Source: Oscillospiraceae bacterium | GTDB lineage: Bacteria; Bacillota; Clostridia; Oscillospirales; Oscillospiraceae | Assembly: GCA_017398725.1 (NCBI GenBank) | Contig: JAFQFA010000016.1 | Span: 1 to 64,000, forward strand | Length of the DNA stretch: 64,000 nt | Reading direction: 5' to 3' | Made by a program: the position numbers and the translations under genes | Part shown: one piece after another, positions 15,268 to 24,640 of the stretch | Layout: every line of letters starts with the position of its first letter | How positions within the stretch are numbered: the first letter of the stretch is position 1 | Notes under the pieces: model-generated | Database searches by the model: none | What the model saw: the letters and a program-made list of their open reading frames with translations, nothing else | Told to the model about the DNA's origin: nothing

Positions 15268-16698
15268 ATGACCAAGAAACTTGCCGGTCTGCAGCCGGAG
15301 GTAGTATTCGGGTACTTTGAAGAGATCTCCAAGATCCCCCATGGCTCTTGGAATTGCGGACCCATCAGCCAGTATTTGGTGGACTTTGCCAAAGCGCACG
15401 GCCTGCGTTGGATCCGGGACGACGCGAAGAATGTCATTATTTTCAAGGACGGATCTGCAGGATATGAAGATCACGAGCCGGTGATCCTCCAAGGCCATAT
15501 GGATATGGTTTGTCAAAAGGATGAAGGCTGTCATATCAATTTTGATACAGACCCGCTGGATATCGACTATGAAGAAGATCTGATCTTTGCCAATGGAACC
15601 ACCTTGGGTGCCGATGACGGCATTGCGATGGCGCTGTTTTTGGCAGTGCTGGCGGATGATTCCATTGCCCATCCGCCCTTGGAGGTGGTTTTCACTGCCG
15701 ATGAGGAAGTGGGCTTGATCGGCGCGAACGCCATCGACCTTTCTATGCTCAAAGGCCGTAAAATGCTGAATGTGGATACCTTCCGGGAAGGTACCTTTAC
15801 AGCCGGTAGCGCCGGCGGCGCTTATGTGACGGTGGATATGGCAGTGGAGCGCAGGGCTTATACTGGCCGGCGGCTGCAGCTGCGGATCGACGGTTTGCGC
15901 GGCGGCCACTCGGCAGGTGTTGTGCAGTTTAACTACGGTAATGCCGCAAAGGCTATGGGTGAACTGCTGGGCAGCATCGGTGGCGTTCAATTGATCGAAC
16001 TGTCCGGCGGCACTGCCGGTAATGCAGTGCCTCGTACCTGCCAAGCGGTGCTTGTGGCTGAAACACTGGATATGTCGCAGGTAGAAACAGCCTGTAAGGA
16101 ACTGTGCCGTAAGCTGCAGGAAGAGAACGGGGAAAAAGATGCTTCTGTAACCTATGCGTTGCTGCCTGCGGAGCAGGTGCAGGCGCTGACAGCGGCAGAT
16201 TCCAAGCGGATCGCGGATCTTATTCAAGCGCTTCCCAACGGTGTGCAGGCTTGGGAGCCGGCGTTTGAGGGGCTGCCGCAGACCAGCTTGAATCTGGGCA
16301 TTATGGAATTGAAGGAAAATCTGAATCTGCTGATCTATCCCCGTAGCAGCATCAACCGGGATCGTCAGGCGCTGCAGGATAAACTGAAGGTGATCGTGGA
16401 GGGTCACGGCGCGGTATATGGTCAATACGGCGTGTTCTCCGCATGGGAATACCAGCCGGTTTCTCCGTTCAGGGATCTGATGTGTGATTTGTATCGGAAA
16501 ATGTTTGGTCAAGAGCCCATCGTTCGTGTGGTGCATGCCGGTTTGGAAGGCGGTGCCTTTGCCGATCAGCTGCCGGGGCTGGAATGTATTTCTACCGGTC
16601 CGCAGGCATACGATGTCCATACTACCCGAGAGCGGATGGAGATTGCTTCCATGGGCCGTTTCTGGGACTATCTGCTGGCACTTTTAAAAGCTCTATAA
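15268..16698 (+). CDS. pepD: Beta-Ala-His / Xaa-His dipeptidase (M20C), second copy
   Basis: The start is the ATG at 15268 (AAAGGAAA upstream), two bases after the first copy; a longer open frame upstream overlaps that gene and is not real. The 476-residue product keeps the M20C metal site: His77 and Asp79 (GHMDMVC), Asp116 (LGADDGIA) and the DEEVG pair. It is clearly paralogous to the first copy, with matching blocks such as PVILQGHMDMV and NLGI, but differs in much of the lid domain (AGGAYVTVD versus AGGAGVIMA), which suggests a different dipeptide preference. Tandem duplication within one operon is inferred. Confidence 0.92.
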   Translation: MTKKLAGLQPEVVFGYFEEISKIPHGSWNCGPISQYLVDFAKAHGLRWIRDDAKNVIIFKDGSAGYEDHEPVILQGHMDMVCQKDEGCHINFDTDPLDIDYEEDLIFANGTTLGADDGIAMALFLAVLADDSIAHPPLEVVFTADEEVGLIGANAIDLSMLKGRKMLNVDTFREGTFTAGSAGGAYVTVDMAVERRAYTGRRLQLRIDGLRGGHSAGVVQFNYGNAAKAMGELLGSIGGVQLIELSGGTAGNAVPRTCQAVLVAETLDMSQVETACKELCRKLQEENGEKDASVTYALLPAEQVQALTAADSKRIADLIQALPNGVQAWEPAFEGLPQTSLNLGIMELKENLNLLIYPRSSINRDRQALQDKLKVIVEGHGAVYGQYGVFSAWEYQPVSPFRDLMCDLYRKMFGQEPIVRVVHAGLEGGAFADQLPGLECISTGPQAYDVHTTRERMEIASMGRFWDYLLALLKAL

Positions 16699-16702
16699 AA
16701 TC

Positions 16703-16735
16703 AAAAGCGGCGTGCTATTGCACGCCGCTTTTTTT
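16703..16735. terminator. Terminator between pepD pair and spoVB
   Basis: AAAAGCGGCGTGC and GCACGCCGCTTTTTTT form a 13-bp stem with A/T tracts on both sides, serving the plus-strand pepD genes and the convergent spoVB, whose stop codon lies inside it. Confidence 0.9.
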
Positions 16736-18211
16736 CTGTATCAGGCCTTTGATCCATACAATATCCCGCTTGCCCACAACACCGGTCAGTACCAGAAGAC
16801 TTACAAAAAGCCCCAAGAATACTATGGCTTTGTATATAGGGAATCGAATGGCAGAAGCGCCCAGAATGCCGATTCCGGCGCAAGAGAGGGTCAGTATGGG
16901 CTCTGCCCACCGGATCCGGACACCAGAAGTGATCAGCAGCCTGCGAAGGCTCAAAAGGAAATTGATCAAATGTGTCAAAAGAAAACTCACATAGTAGCCG
17001 CCCATGCCGTATTTGGGGAGCAGAACAAACAGAAGCGCCACATCCATAGCTGAGGAGAATATGTTGTATCTCACGCATGCGGCTTGTTGCCCCAGCCCTT
17101 TGGTCATGGCATCGGTGATCGCATCCCAGTAGAGCATGGGGATCATCAGTGCATACAGCTTCAGATAGGCCCCTGCTTCGGTGTTTTTATACAGCCAACG
17201 GGATAATTCGTGGGAAAGCAGATATTCAATACCGCAGCACAGGCAGGAAAAGATCAGTACCACATGCAGACTTTTTCTTACTAAATACCGAACCCGGTTT
17301 TGACTGCCTGCTGCAGCACATCGGGCAAGCTCCGGAATTAGAAGCTCAGCAAGGGCGTAGACGATGGCGGCGGGAAACATCATAATGGGGAACACCATGC
17401 CGCAAACCAAACCGAAGGCGGCCAGCGGGTCGCTGGCGGCTGCATACAACCGCAGTCGCTTCGGTACCATCAGATTCTCTGTAGTGGAAATCCCTGCCTT
17501 TAGAGTGTCTCCCAGACCCAGCGGGGCGGCACAGTGCAATAGTCGCTTGTGAACAGGGATTCTGGCACCCACAGGCGGCTTTTCCCGAATCCGCAGCCAC
17601 ACCAGCACACATAAAGTCATGCAGCTGCTGATGCCTGCGCCGAGGACCACACTCAGGCATGCTTTTGCAGGATCGCTGCCCGCCCAAAGCCAAAGCATGA
17701 CCATGGTAACACTCATGTATAAGCCTTGCTCTGCGATTTCTACGGCGGCCAATGTGCTGATGCGATTGGCTGCTGTAAAATAACCGATCATCACACCGCA
17801 TAGGCAGGTTACCGGCAAAAAACTGCCGTAAAGACGGATCGCACATGTCGTTTCCGGATTTCCAATCCATTTATCCGCTATCACAGGGGCAAAGGCGTAT
17901 AGCAGCAGGCAAACAGTGGTGCTGCATATAATGCTGTATAGAAAGCAGCCGGAGAGGACCCAGCTGACATTTGCCGGTTTTCTTTTTCCTAACTCCTCTG
18001 CGGTTAAGTACATGGATGCGGTCCGGATGCCGGCCATGGAAAGGGTCACAGACAGGCCGCCAACGGAAAGGACCAACTGTAGCAGGCCGATTCCTGCAGG
18101 GCCGATCCGTCCGGACAGAAATACCTGAAAGGAGGTTGAAACCATCCTGAGCAGCAGATTGACTCCGGTCAGTAGCAGTGCACTGTAAAATATAGGCATT
18201 TTTTTGGGCAA
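16715..18211 (-). CDS. spoVB: SpoVB-like polysaccharide/lipid II flippase (MOP superfamily)
   Basis: A 498-residue protein with about 14 hydrophobic segments and the SpoVB/MurJ-like opening LLTGVNLLLRMVSTSFQV...GRIGPAGIGLLQL. SpoVB proteins act in the membrane in spore cortex synthesis, probably moving lipid-linked precursors across it (family knowledge). The start is taken as the TTG at 18211, with AAGGGGGG six bases upstream; an in-frame ATG at 18199 is the alternative. The ribosome site is part of a strong hairpin, so translation or transcription may be attenuated. It lies downstream of nth on the same strand. Its presence supports a spore-forming host. Confidence 0.88.
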   Translation of the reverse strand: MPKKMPIFYSALLLTGVNLLLRMVSTSFQVFLSGRIGPAGIGLLQLVLSVGGLSVTLSMAGIRTASMYLTAEELGKRKPANVSWVLSGCFLYSIICSTTVCLLLYAFAPVIADKWIGNPETTCAIRLYGSFLPVTCLCGVMIGYFTAANRISTLAAVEIAEQGLYMSVTMVMLWLWAGSDPAKACLSVVLGAGISSCMTLCVLVWLRIREKPPVGARIPVHKRLLHCAAPLGLGDTLKAGISTTENLMVPKRLRLYAAASDPLAAFGLVCGMVFPIMMFPAAIVYALAELLIPELARCAAAGSQNRVRYLVRKSLHVVLIFSCLCCGIEYLLSHELSRWLYKNTEAGAYLKLYALMIPMLYWDAITDAMTKGLGQQAACVRYNIFSSAMDVALLFVLLPKYGMGGYYVSFLLTHLINFLLSLRRLLITSGVRIRWAEPILTLSCAGIGILGASAIRFPIYKAIVFLGLFVSLLVLTGVVGKRDIVWIKGLIQKKSGVQ

Positions 18212-18252
18212 AAATATCCCCCCTTGTCCACATTCTATTCGGACAAGGGGGG
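18210..18252 (-). terminator. Hairpin after nth that contains the spoVB ribosome site
   Basis: A 12-bp stem, CCCCCCTTGTCC (18218-18229) with GGACAAGGGGGG (18241-18252), is followed on the minus strand by ATATTTTT. It looks like the nth terminator, yet its second arm supplies the G-rich ribosome site and its T-tract the TTG start of spoVB, so it may work as an attenuator. Confidence 0.75.
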
Positions 18253-18258
18253 ATGTAT

Positions 18259-18882
18259 TCAGTGAACCTCGTTACAGAAGGGGGACAAGGTGCATTCGTT
18301 GCACTTTGGATTTCTGGCGGTACAGATCTCCCGACCGAACAAAACGATCCGGTGGCAGAAGTCGGAGCTTTCCTCCGGCGGCAGGATCTTGCGCAGCTGC
18401 ATTTCCACTTTTTCCGGTTCTTTGCCTTGGGAAAGACCCAGCCTACCGCAAATACGGATGCAGTGGGTGTCGCAAACCACACTGCCGGGTACGGCATACA
18501 GATCTCCCAGCAGCAGGTTGGCAGTCTTTCTGCCTACACCGGGCAGACGAAGTAACGCCTCCATACTGTCAGGCACTTTTGCGTTGTGCTGTGTCAGCAG
18601 CATTTGGCAGGCCAAGACGATATCCTTTGCTTTTTGCCGAAAAAAGCCGCAGGAGTGAATATAATGCTCCACATCGCGAATATCGGCAGCGGCAAACGCT
18701 TCCAAAGTAGGGTAGGCGGCAAACAATGCCGGTGTTACCAGATTTACCCGGGCATCAGTGCATTGCGCGGAAAGACGGACGGCAATCATCAGCTCGTAGT
18801 CCTTGCTATAATGCAAAGCGCAGGGGGCAACGGGATAGCGGTCTTTTAATAATTGGATAATGGCGGATACTTTCTTTCTCAT
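18259..18882 (-). CDS. nth: Endonuclease III
   Basis: A 207-residue base-excision repair DNA glycosylase/AP lyase that removes oxidised pyrimidines. The helix-hairpin-helix LPGVGRKTANLL carries catalytic Lys119, and Asp138 follows in VVCDTHCIR. The C-terminal 4Fe-4S motif is complete (CTARNPKC, CNEC, SPFC: C-x6-C-x2-C-x5-C). The start is the ATG at 18882, eight bases after AGGAG; an ATG six bases earlier is too close to it. It is followed by spoVB beyond a hairpin. Confidence 0.95.
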   Translation of the reverse strand: MRKKVSAIIQLLKDRYPVAPCALHYSKDYELMIAVRLSAQCTDARVNLVTPALFAAYPTLEAFAAADIRDVEHYIHSCGFFRQKAKDIVLACQMLLTQHNAKVPDSMEALLRLPGVGRKTANLLLGDLYAVPGSVVCDTHCIRICGRLGLSQGKEPEKVEMQLRKILPPEESSDFCHRIVLFGREICTARNPKCNECTLSPFCNEVH

Positions 18883-19041
18883 AATCATGCTCCTGCATTT
18901 TTTTACATCATAGCATGTTTTACAGGGAAAGAAAAGCTTTTTTGCACAACATAGTCATCTGTAAAATAATATGAAATGTAATCACGGCCGTAACTGGCGG
19001 TGTGGCTTTGGGGGCGGTTCGCTGCCCCCGGCATGGCTGTG

Positions 19042-19650
19042 TTATTCCTCAGGGCTGATTTGTGCGGTCAATGCAGAAATTTCGTATGCAGTACGCTGTT
19101 CAGATCCTTCCGGTGTCAGCTTGTTATAGATCCGGCTTTGCAGACGACCTTGGATCCGGATCACATCGCTGGTATGGCAGGCGGAAATGTCTTGTGCGAC
19201 CCGCCCCCAAAGAATGCATGGCAGGTAATCCGCCCGGTGAAAGGCCCGGGGAACAGCCAGCATCACATCACAGATCTCCCGACCAAGGGGCGTTCTGCGA
19301 TAAATGGGTTCTTTGCACAGTGGACCCTCCAGAACCACCTCATTGATAGGATCTCCATCCTCTGCAGTGATGGATGCGGCAAATACAAATATCTGCAACC
19401 GACGAGCGCCTTCTACCCGAAGGTTATGGGAGCGGATCTGCCCTGTAACGGTGAGCATTTCTCCGCCACAGGGGTCTAACTGCGCCAAAACACTTTCTTC
19501 TGCAATCACCGGCAGGATGTCCAAAGCACCGGACAGTCGGGGAACTTCCAACAGAAAGCGAAAAAAACGGCGGTTGTGGTTTTCGTGGGAGAATTCGGGC
19601 AAGGTTTGCAGGCTGCCCCGCAATGTGATCCGGTTGTTCGTATGTTCCAT
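19042..19650 (-). CDS. SSB-like protein with two OB-fold domains
   Basis: A 202-residue protein with two successive single-strand DNA-binding-like OB folds: residues 5-100 (NRITLRGSLQTLPEF...LTVTGQIRSHN) and 104-195 (NEVVLEGPLCKEPIYRRTPLGREICDVMLAV...IQGRLQSRIY). Each has the strand pattern of SSB, including the G-x-GRLQSR block. It lacks the acidic C-terminal tip (DDDIPF type) through which true SSB recruits partners, so it is probably an accessory ssDNA-binding protein, not the replicative SSB. It stands alone on the minus strand with a GAGGTGG site. A GC-rich hairpin without a T-run lies just after its stop (about 19010-19029). Confidence 0.75.
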   Translation of the reverse strand: MEHTNNRITLRGSLQTLPEFSHENHNRRFFRFLLEVPRLSGALDILPVIAEESVLAQLDPCGGEMLTVTGQIRSHNLRVEGARRLQIFVFAASITAEDGDPINEVVLEGPLCKEPIYRRTPLGREICDVMLAVPRAFHRADYLPCILWGRVAQDISACHTSDVIRIQGRLQSRIYNKLTPEGSEQRTAYEISALTAQISPEE

Positions 19651-19796
19651 AGTACCACCTCAAAATACAGTTGTATGGAACATTCTATGCACGCCGAAAA
19701 TGAAAAGAACAGGACTTGGGCAACGCTCCATCGAGAATCTCCGCTCTTTTCAGGTGCTACGCAGTTTTGAAGTGGTAACTTTCTGATTAAGAAATA

Positions 19797-19838
19797 ACAA
19801 AATCTCCGGCATGCGAATGCATTCCGGAGATTTTTTAT
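19797..19838 (-). terminator. Terminator of the ygiQ-M20 operon
   Basis: AATCTCCGG and CCGGAGATT form a stem around a palindromic loop (19800-19833), followed on the minus strand by TTTTGTTATTT. It lies 84 bases after the M20 gene stop and upstream of the SSB-like gene. The rest of 19651-19921 shows no gene. Confidence 0.75.
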
Positions 19839-19921
19839 GGGACTAAGGGGAAAAGGAATCGTTTGAAACAAATCCTCCCTTAGGGAGAGCTGCATTTCCG
19901 GCGGAAATCCCAATATGTATA

Positions 19922-21070
19922 TTATAGGTGAGAAAGAATCGTTGCAATCCGCTTGGCGGCGGCGGGCATGGAAGAAAGAAATGCAAACTCGTTCAGTGAG
20001 TGGACGCCGCCACCCATAGGACCTAAGCCATCCAAGCAGGGGATTCCCGCCGCGGTTACATCGGCTGCGTCAGAGCCGCCGCCAAGGGCAACCGGTTCCA
20101 AGGTGCTCATACCGGCAGCTTTGAGGATTTCGTTGACGCGATCCAACAGCTCCAAATTTCGCTTTACAACGGGCATGCTTACCCGATAACTGATCTGCTT
20201 GCAGGTGCTGCTGCAGCCCGGCACATACTCCGTAGTGGAGACTTTTTTCACGAGGTTTTGGCCGATTTCCAATTGCTCGTCATCCCGGTAACGGATATCT
20301 GCCACAAAGATGCATTTTTCGGGAACAGAGTTAGGGGTAGCGCCGCCGCTGATGAGGCCGCAATTACAGGTGAGAATATTGCGCTGCTTCAGCTTTTCCA
20401 GTTCAAGAATCATGTGGGCGGCTTGGGCGATGGCATTGGCACCACTGTCGCAGGAAGCGGAGTGGGTGGCCTTACCGGTGACGGTAAATTCATACCGGGC
20501 GATGCCGGTGCGGGAAATGCCGGCAGTGTTGCCACGGCTGTTCTCTAAGTTCAGGAATGCCACGGCATCTTTCGCCTGCTGGCAGATCCAGTTAATTGTT
20601 GCTTTATTGCTGGTGCGGCTGCCTACCTCTTCGTCCGATTGCAGCAGCAGCTTTACCGGGCGCTTGCGGTAACCGCAACGGTCCAGTACATCCAGTACGA
20701 ACAGGCCCAGCACCACACCGCTTTTGCAATCCAACACTCCGGGTCCGTAGAGCTTTTCTTCATCCCGACGGACCGTGGGTATACCGAAAGAACCTACGGG
20801 GTGCACCGTGTCCATATGTCCGGAAACCGCAACCGGGGCGGCATCTACATCTGCATTCATGGTGATACAAACAGCATCGCCGGAAACTTCCTGCTGGCAA
20901 ATTTCTACCTGCCAGCCCTTCTTTTGCGCGATTGCGATGCAATAACGGCCCACAGCATCTACACCTTCTTTGCAGGTGGAGGGGCTTTCGATGTTACATA
21001 CATCTTCCCATATTTGCAGATATTCCTCAGTCAGCGCATCGACTGTTGAAAGTAGTGTATCTTGGGTCAT
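19922..21070 (-). CDS. M20 family metallopeptidase, carboxypeptidase G2-like
   Basis: A 382-residue zinc amidohydrolase. The M20A pattern is clear: His85 and Asp87 in SGHMDTVHP, then GVLDCKSG, and DEEVGS. The order of catalytic and lid domains is normal, with a final His in GGGVHSLNEF. The closest assignable type is glutamate carboxypeptidase (CPG2), which removes C-terminal glutamate from peptides or folates; the true substrate is unknown. There is no signal peptide, so it is cytosolic. It follows the YgiQ gene by 14 bases and probably shares its transcript. Confidence 0.88.
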   Translation of the reverse strand: MTQDTLLSTVDALTEEYLQIWEDVCNIESPSTCKEGVDAVGRYCIAIAQKKGWQVEICQQEVSGDAVCITMNADVDAAPVAVSGHMDTVHPVGSFGIPTVRRDEEKLYGPGVLDCKSGVVLGLFVLDVLDRCGYRKRPVKLLLQSDEEVGSRTSNKATINWICQQAKDAVAFLNLENSRGNTAGISRTGIARYEFTVTGKATHSASCDSGANAIAQAAHMILELEKLKQRNILTCNCGLISGGATPNSVPEKCIFVADIRYRDDEQLEIGQNLVKKVSTTEYVPGCSSTCKQISYRVSMPVVKRNLELLDRVNEILKAAGMSTLEPVALGGGSDAADVTAAGIPCLDGLGPMGGGVHSLNEFAFLSSMPAAAKRIATILSHL

Positions 21071-21084
21071 TAGCGGAATTCTCC

Positions 21085-23004
21085 CTACTTATGTTTTCTT
21101 TTGGTTACCTTCGGTGGTGCAGGCTTTTTCATGGCCGGCTTTCCCTTGGGGGTGCGTCCTTTGCCCGGTGCTTTCGGGGGCGCTTTGGGCGGGGGCGCAG
21201 ATTTGCCCTGACGGGGCGGAACTGCCCGAATCAGACACTTGGGACCGGAACCGATCAGATCCTCACGATGGGCTTTCATCAGGGCTTCCCGTACCAGATA
21301 ATAGTTTTTGGGATTGCGGTACTGGATCAGCGCCCGCTGCATGGCCTTTTCATGGGGGTCCGTGGGCACATACACCCGATCCATGGTTCTGGGATCCAGA
21401 CCGGTGTAGTACATCACGCTGGACAAGGTGGAAGGGGTAGGATAGAAGTCCTGTACCTGTTCCGGATTGTAGCCCATATCACGAATGTATTCTGCCAGTT
21501 CAATGGCTTCCTTCAAAGTGGAGCCGGGATGGCTGGACATGAGATACGGTACTAAAAACTGATTCATACCGTACTGCTTGTTCAGGGCAAAGTACTTATC
21601 CACAAACCGATTATATACGGCGTTTTTCGGTTTTCCCATGCGGTTTAATACTGTATCCGACACATGCTCCGGCGCAACCTTCAGCTGTCCGGAAATGTGA
21701 AACTGGACCAGTTCCTTAAAGAAGGTATCCTTTTTGTCTGCCAGCAGATAGTCAAACCGGATGCCGCTGCGCACAAATACTTTTTTTACTCCGGGGAGTT
21801 TGCGTAGCTTCCGCAGCAGCGCCACATAATCGGAGTGATCTGCATGCAGATTTTTGCAAGGGGTGGGGAACAGACATTGCCGGTGGGGACAAGCGCCCTT
21901 AGTGAGCTGCTTTTCACAGGCGGGATGGCGGAAATTGGCGGTAGGTCCGCCCACATCGTGAATGTAGCCCTTAAAATCCGGTTCTTTTGTGATCTTCTCG
22001 GCTTCTTCCAAAATGGATTCGTGGCTTCGGGTCTGAATGATCCGGCCTTGATGGAAGGTCAAGGCGCAAAATGCGCAGGCACCGAAACAGCCGCGATTGC
22101 TGACCAAGCTGAATTTCACTTCCTCAATGGCAGGCACACCCCCCAGCTTTGCGTAGCTGGGATGCCAAGTGCGCTGATAGGGAAGCCGGTACACATCGTC
22201 CATTTCTTGGGTGGTCAGGGGCTTTTGCGGGGGATTTTGCACCACGAATTCTTTTCCGTAGGGTTCTGCCAGCCGTTTCGCGGTAAAGGGGTCGCAGTTG
22301 CTGTATTGGATTTTAAAGCTTTCCGCATAAATCCGGGGATTTTTCTTTACATCCTCAAAAGAGGGGAGGATCACGGTAGGCAGACTTTCATCCAGTTGCG
22401 TTGTTTTGAATACGGTGCCGTCCACATAGGTGATATCCTTCACATCCATACCGGCATTCAGGGCATCGGCGATTTCCACGATGCTCTTTTCACCCATGCC
22501 GTACATTAAAAGATCTGCTTGCGCATCCAGCAAAACCGACCGCTTCATGCTCTCAGACCAGTAATCGTAGTGTCCAAGTCTGCGCAAACTGGCTTCAATA
22601 CCGCCGATGAGGATTGGTACATCTTTATAGGACTGCCGGATCAGGTTGCAGTAAACGGTAGTGGCGTAATCAGGCCGTTTACCCATCACACCGCCCGGAG
22701 TAAACGCATCGGTTTTGCGGCGGTGCTTGGTAACGGAATAATGGTTGACCATGGAATCCATGTTGCCGCCGGATACCAAAAAGCCCAATCTGGGTTTGCC
22801 GTAAATGCAAACAGAATCGGCCTTTTTCCAATCCGGTTGGGAGATGATACCCACGGAGTAGCCGGCGTTTTCCAGTACCCGGCTGATGATGGCGTGACCG
22901 AAGGAGGGGTGATCCACATAGGCATCGCCGATTACATACACGAAGTCGCATTGCGTCCAGCCCCGGTCCAGCATATCTTGCTTACAAACAGGAAGAAAAC
23001 CCAT
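21085..23004 (-). CDS. YgiQ family radical SAM protein
   Basis: A 639-residue protein starting at ATG 23004 (AGGAGG upstream; an 18-base extension starts at TTG without support). The N-terminal domain ([14 protein letters not shown]...[14 protein letters not shown]) is the YgiQ UPF0313 signature. The radical SAM cluster motif C-x3-C-x2-C is in [14 protein letters not shown] at about residue 315. The C-terminal tail is basic and Pro/Lys-rich ([15 protein letters not shown]), suggesting RNA or nucleotide contact. YgiQ proteins are widespread in anaerobes, and their reaction is not established. It is the first gene of a pair with an M20 peptidase, a link that may be only positional. Confidence 0.93.
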   Translation of the reverse strand: MGFLPVCKQDMLDRGWTQCDFVYVIGDAYVDHPSFGHAIISRVLENAGYSVGIISQPDWKKADSVCIYGKPRLGFLVSGGNMDSMVNHYSVTKHRRKTDAFTPGGVMGKRPDYATTVYCNLIRQSYKDVPILIGGIEASLRRLGHYDYWSESMKRSVLLDAQADLLMYGMGEKSIVEIADALNAGMDVKDITYVDGTVFKTTQLDESLPTVILPSFEDVKKNPRIYAESFKIQYSNCDPFTAKRLAEPYGKEFVVQNPPQKPLTTQEMDDVYRLPYQRTWHPSYAKLGGVPAIEEVKFSLVSNRGCFGACAFCALTFHQGRIIQTRSHESILEEAEKITKEPDFKGYIHDVGGPTANFRHPACEKQLTKGACPHRQCLFPTPCKNLHADHSDYVALLRKLRKLPGVKKVFVRSGIRFDYLLADKKDTFFKELVQFHISGQLKVAPEHVSDTVLNRMGKPKNAVYNRFVDKYFALNKQYGMNQFLVPYLMSSHPGSTLKEAIELAEYIRDMGYNPEQVQDFYPTPSTLSSVMYYTGLDPRTMDRVYVPTDPHEKAMQRALIQYRNPKNYYLVREALMKAHREDLIGSGPKCLIRAVPPRQGKSAPPPKAPPKAPGKGRTPKGKPAMKKPAPPKVTKRKHK

Positions 23005-23059
23005 ACCCTTCCTCCTAAACAATAATTTTACCTATTATATCATCTTCTGCGGGAAAAGG

Positions 23060-23095
23060 AAAGAAAAATAATCCCCCTGTGCATTGCACAGGGGG
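23060..23095 (-). terminator. htrA terminator
   Basis: CCCCCTGTGC and GCACAGGGGG (23073-23095) form a 10-bp stem with a 3-nt loop, followed on the minus strand by ATTATTTTTC. It separates htrA from ygiQ. Confidence 0.88.
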
Positions 23096-23101
23096 AGAAA
23101 A

Positions 23102-24388
23102 TTATCTGCGGTTGCCCCAGTTGGGGTAGCGCTGGGAGTTTTGCGGTTGTTGCTGGGGCTGTTGGGGTGCGGATTGGATCTGCTCCGCAACGGTAATCGT
23201 CAGATCTATGGTCTGACCTTTCCGGTATACCTTCAGCTGCAAGGTGTCACCGGGGGCGGATTTGCCTACGATCGACACCAGTTCCTGACTGGAGGTAATG
23301 GCAGAGCCGTTGACGCCGGTGATAATATCGTTTATTTGCAGGCCGGCTTTAGCAGCGGGGCTATCTTCCGCAATCCCACGCACCGCCGCACCCTGCGGCA
23401 ATCCGTAGCTTTGGGTTTCTTCGCTGACATCGGCTACGGATACACCGATATAGGGCTTAGAGTAATAACCCTTTTCAATGATGCTCTCAAAAATTTTCCG
23501 GGCTTGATTCATGGGAATGGCAAAGCCAATGTTGTCGATGGAAGCCTGATTGCTGCTGCCGCTTCCGGAATACTTGGCGTTTGTAATGCCGATTACCTCA
23601 CCGTAGAGGTTGAACAGTGCGCCGCCGGAGTTACCGGAGTTGATGGCGCAGTCAGTCTGCATCAGGTTCATGGTAGTGCCGGAGGACATGGTGATCTGCC
23701 GCTCCAAGGCGCTGATGGCACCGGAGGTCAGGGAGAAAGTCAGTTCCCCCAAGGGGTTGCCGATGGCGACCACACTGTCGCCCACATTCAGATTATCGGA
23801 GTTACCGAGAATCACCGGAGCAAGGTTTTCTGCCTCGATCTTCAGTACCGCAATGTCATTGCCCTCGTCATAGCCAATGAGCTGGGCATCATAGGATTGA
23901 CCGTCGTACATGGCTACCGAGATGGAACTGGAGCCCTCAACCACATGATAATTGGTTAGCACATACCCATCGTCGGAGAGAATGAAACCGGAACCGGAGG
24001 CGGCGGAGGTGGTCTGAAAACCCCAGAAGTTTGTAGTCACTGCGGTGGTGATACCAACGGTGGAGCGGACATTGGCGGCGTACACCTCTGCCGGCGTCAT
24101 CAGCTTACCGGTATCCAACTGGTTGATCTGAATGATACTGCTTTTCCGGTTGCCCTCCAACACATTAGAAATGTGGGCGTTTTCTTTGTCGGAACGGTCC
24201 GTCACACCCAAAGTAACGCCTACACCCAGCGCACTGCCTAAAAGGGAGCAGCAAAGCGCAACCGCGATGAGCTTACCTGTACCGCCGGACTTTTTAACGG
24301 GGGCGGTGTAGGGATTATAACGGGGTGCAGCTTGCTCCGGATATGGGGATTGAGATTCATTGTTTTTGTATTCCTGTTCTTCGTACAT
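23102..24388 (-). CDS. htrA: HtrA/DegP-like membrane-anchored serine protease
   Basis: The start is the ATG at 24388 with AAGGAGG seven bases upstream; a longer frame to 24586 lacks a ribosome site. The 428-residue product has a Pro/Tyr-rich cytosolic N-tail, one TM helix at about 38-62, a trypsin-like domain with triad His148 (NYHVVEG), Asp178 (GNDIAVLK) and Ser254 (GNSGGALFN), and one PDZ domain at about 320-405 (GLQINDIITGVNG). It should sit on the outer face and degrade misfolded secreted proteins. The C-terminus is Gln/Pro-rich. It is monocistronic. Confidence 0.93.
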   Translation of the reverse strand: MYEEQEYKNNESQSPYPEQAAPRYNPYTAPVKKSGGTGKLIAVALCCSLLGSALGVGVTLGVTDRSDKENAHISNVLEGNRKSSIIQINQLDTGKLMTPAEVYAANVRSTVGITTAVTTNFWGFQTTSAASGSGFILSDDGYVLTNYHVVEGSSSISVAMYDGQSYDAQLIGYDEGNDIAVLKIEAENLAPVILGNSDNLNVGDSVVAIGNPLGELTFSLTSGAISALERQITMSSGTTMNLMQTDCAINSGNSGGALFNLYGEVIGITNAKYSGSGSSNQASIDNIGFAIPMNQARKIFESIIEKGYYSKPYIGVSVADVSEETQSYGLPQGAAVRGIAEDSPAAKAGLQINDIITGVNGSAITSSQELVSIVGKSAPGDTLQLKVYRKGQTIDLTITVAEQIQSAPQQPQQQPQNSQRYPNWGNRR

Positions 24389-24640
24389 AGCAGAACCTCC
24401 TTGTGTTTTTTCTACTGCCAGTATAGTCTGTAATACTGAACAGGGGCTGAAATCATTCTGAACAGTTTGTGAATTCATTGTATGTGTTTTTACCACTATC
24501 ATACATTTTGAACAGAAATTGCGGTAGATAACAGAAAAAATACTGCAACATTTGGGGTTGTATTTTTCAGCGGTCGGTGGTAACATATAGGAAAAACTGA
24601 TAAAGAGCCATCAAGCAAAACGAAGAACGGAGGCGAAATC

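Noticed and set aside
12100..16620. Several long minus-strand ORFs inside prfB and the pepD genes
   Set aside because: They are antisense shadows of GC-rich coding frames without ribosome sites or protein-like motifs.
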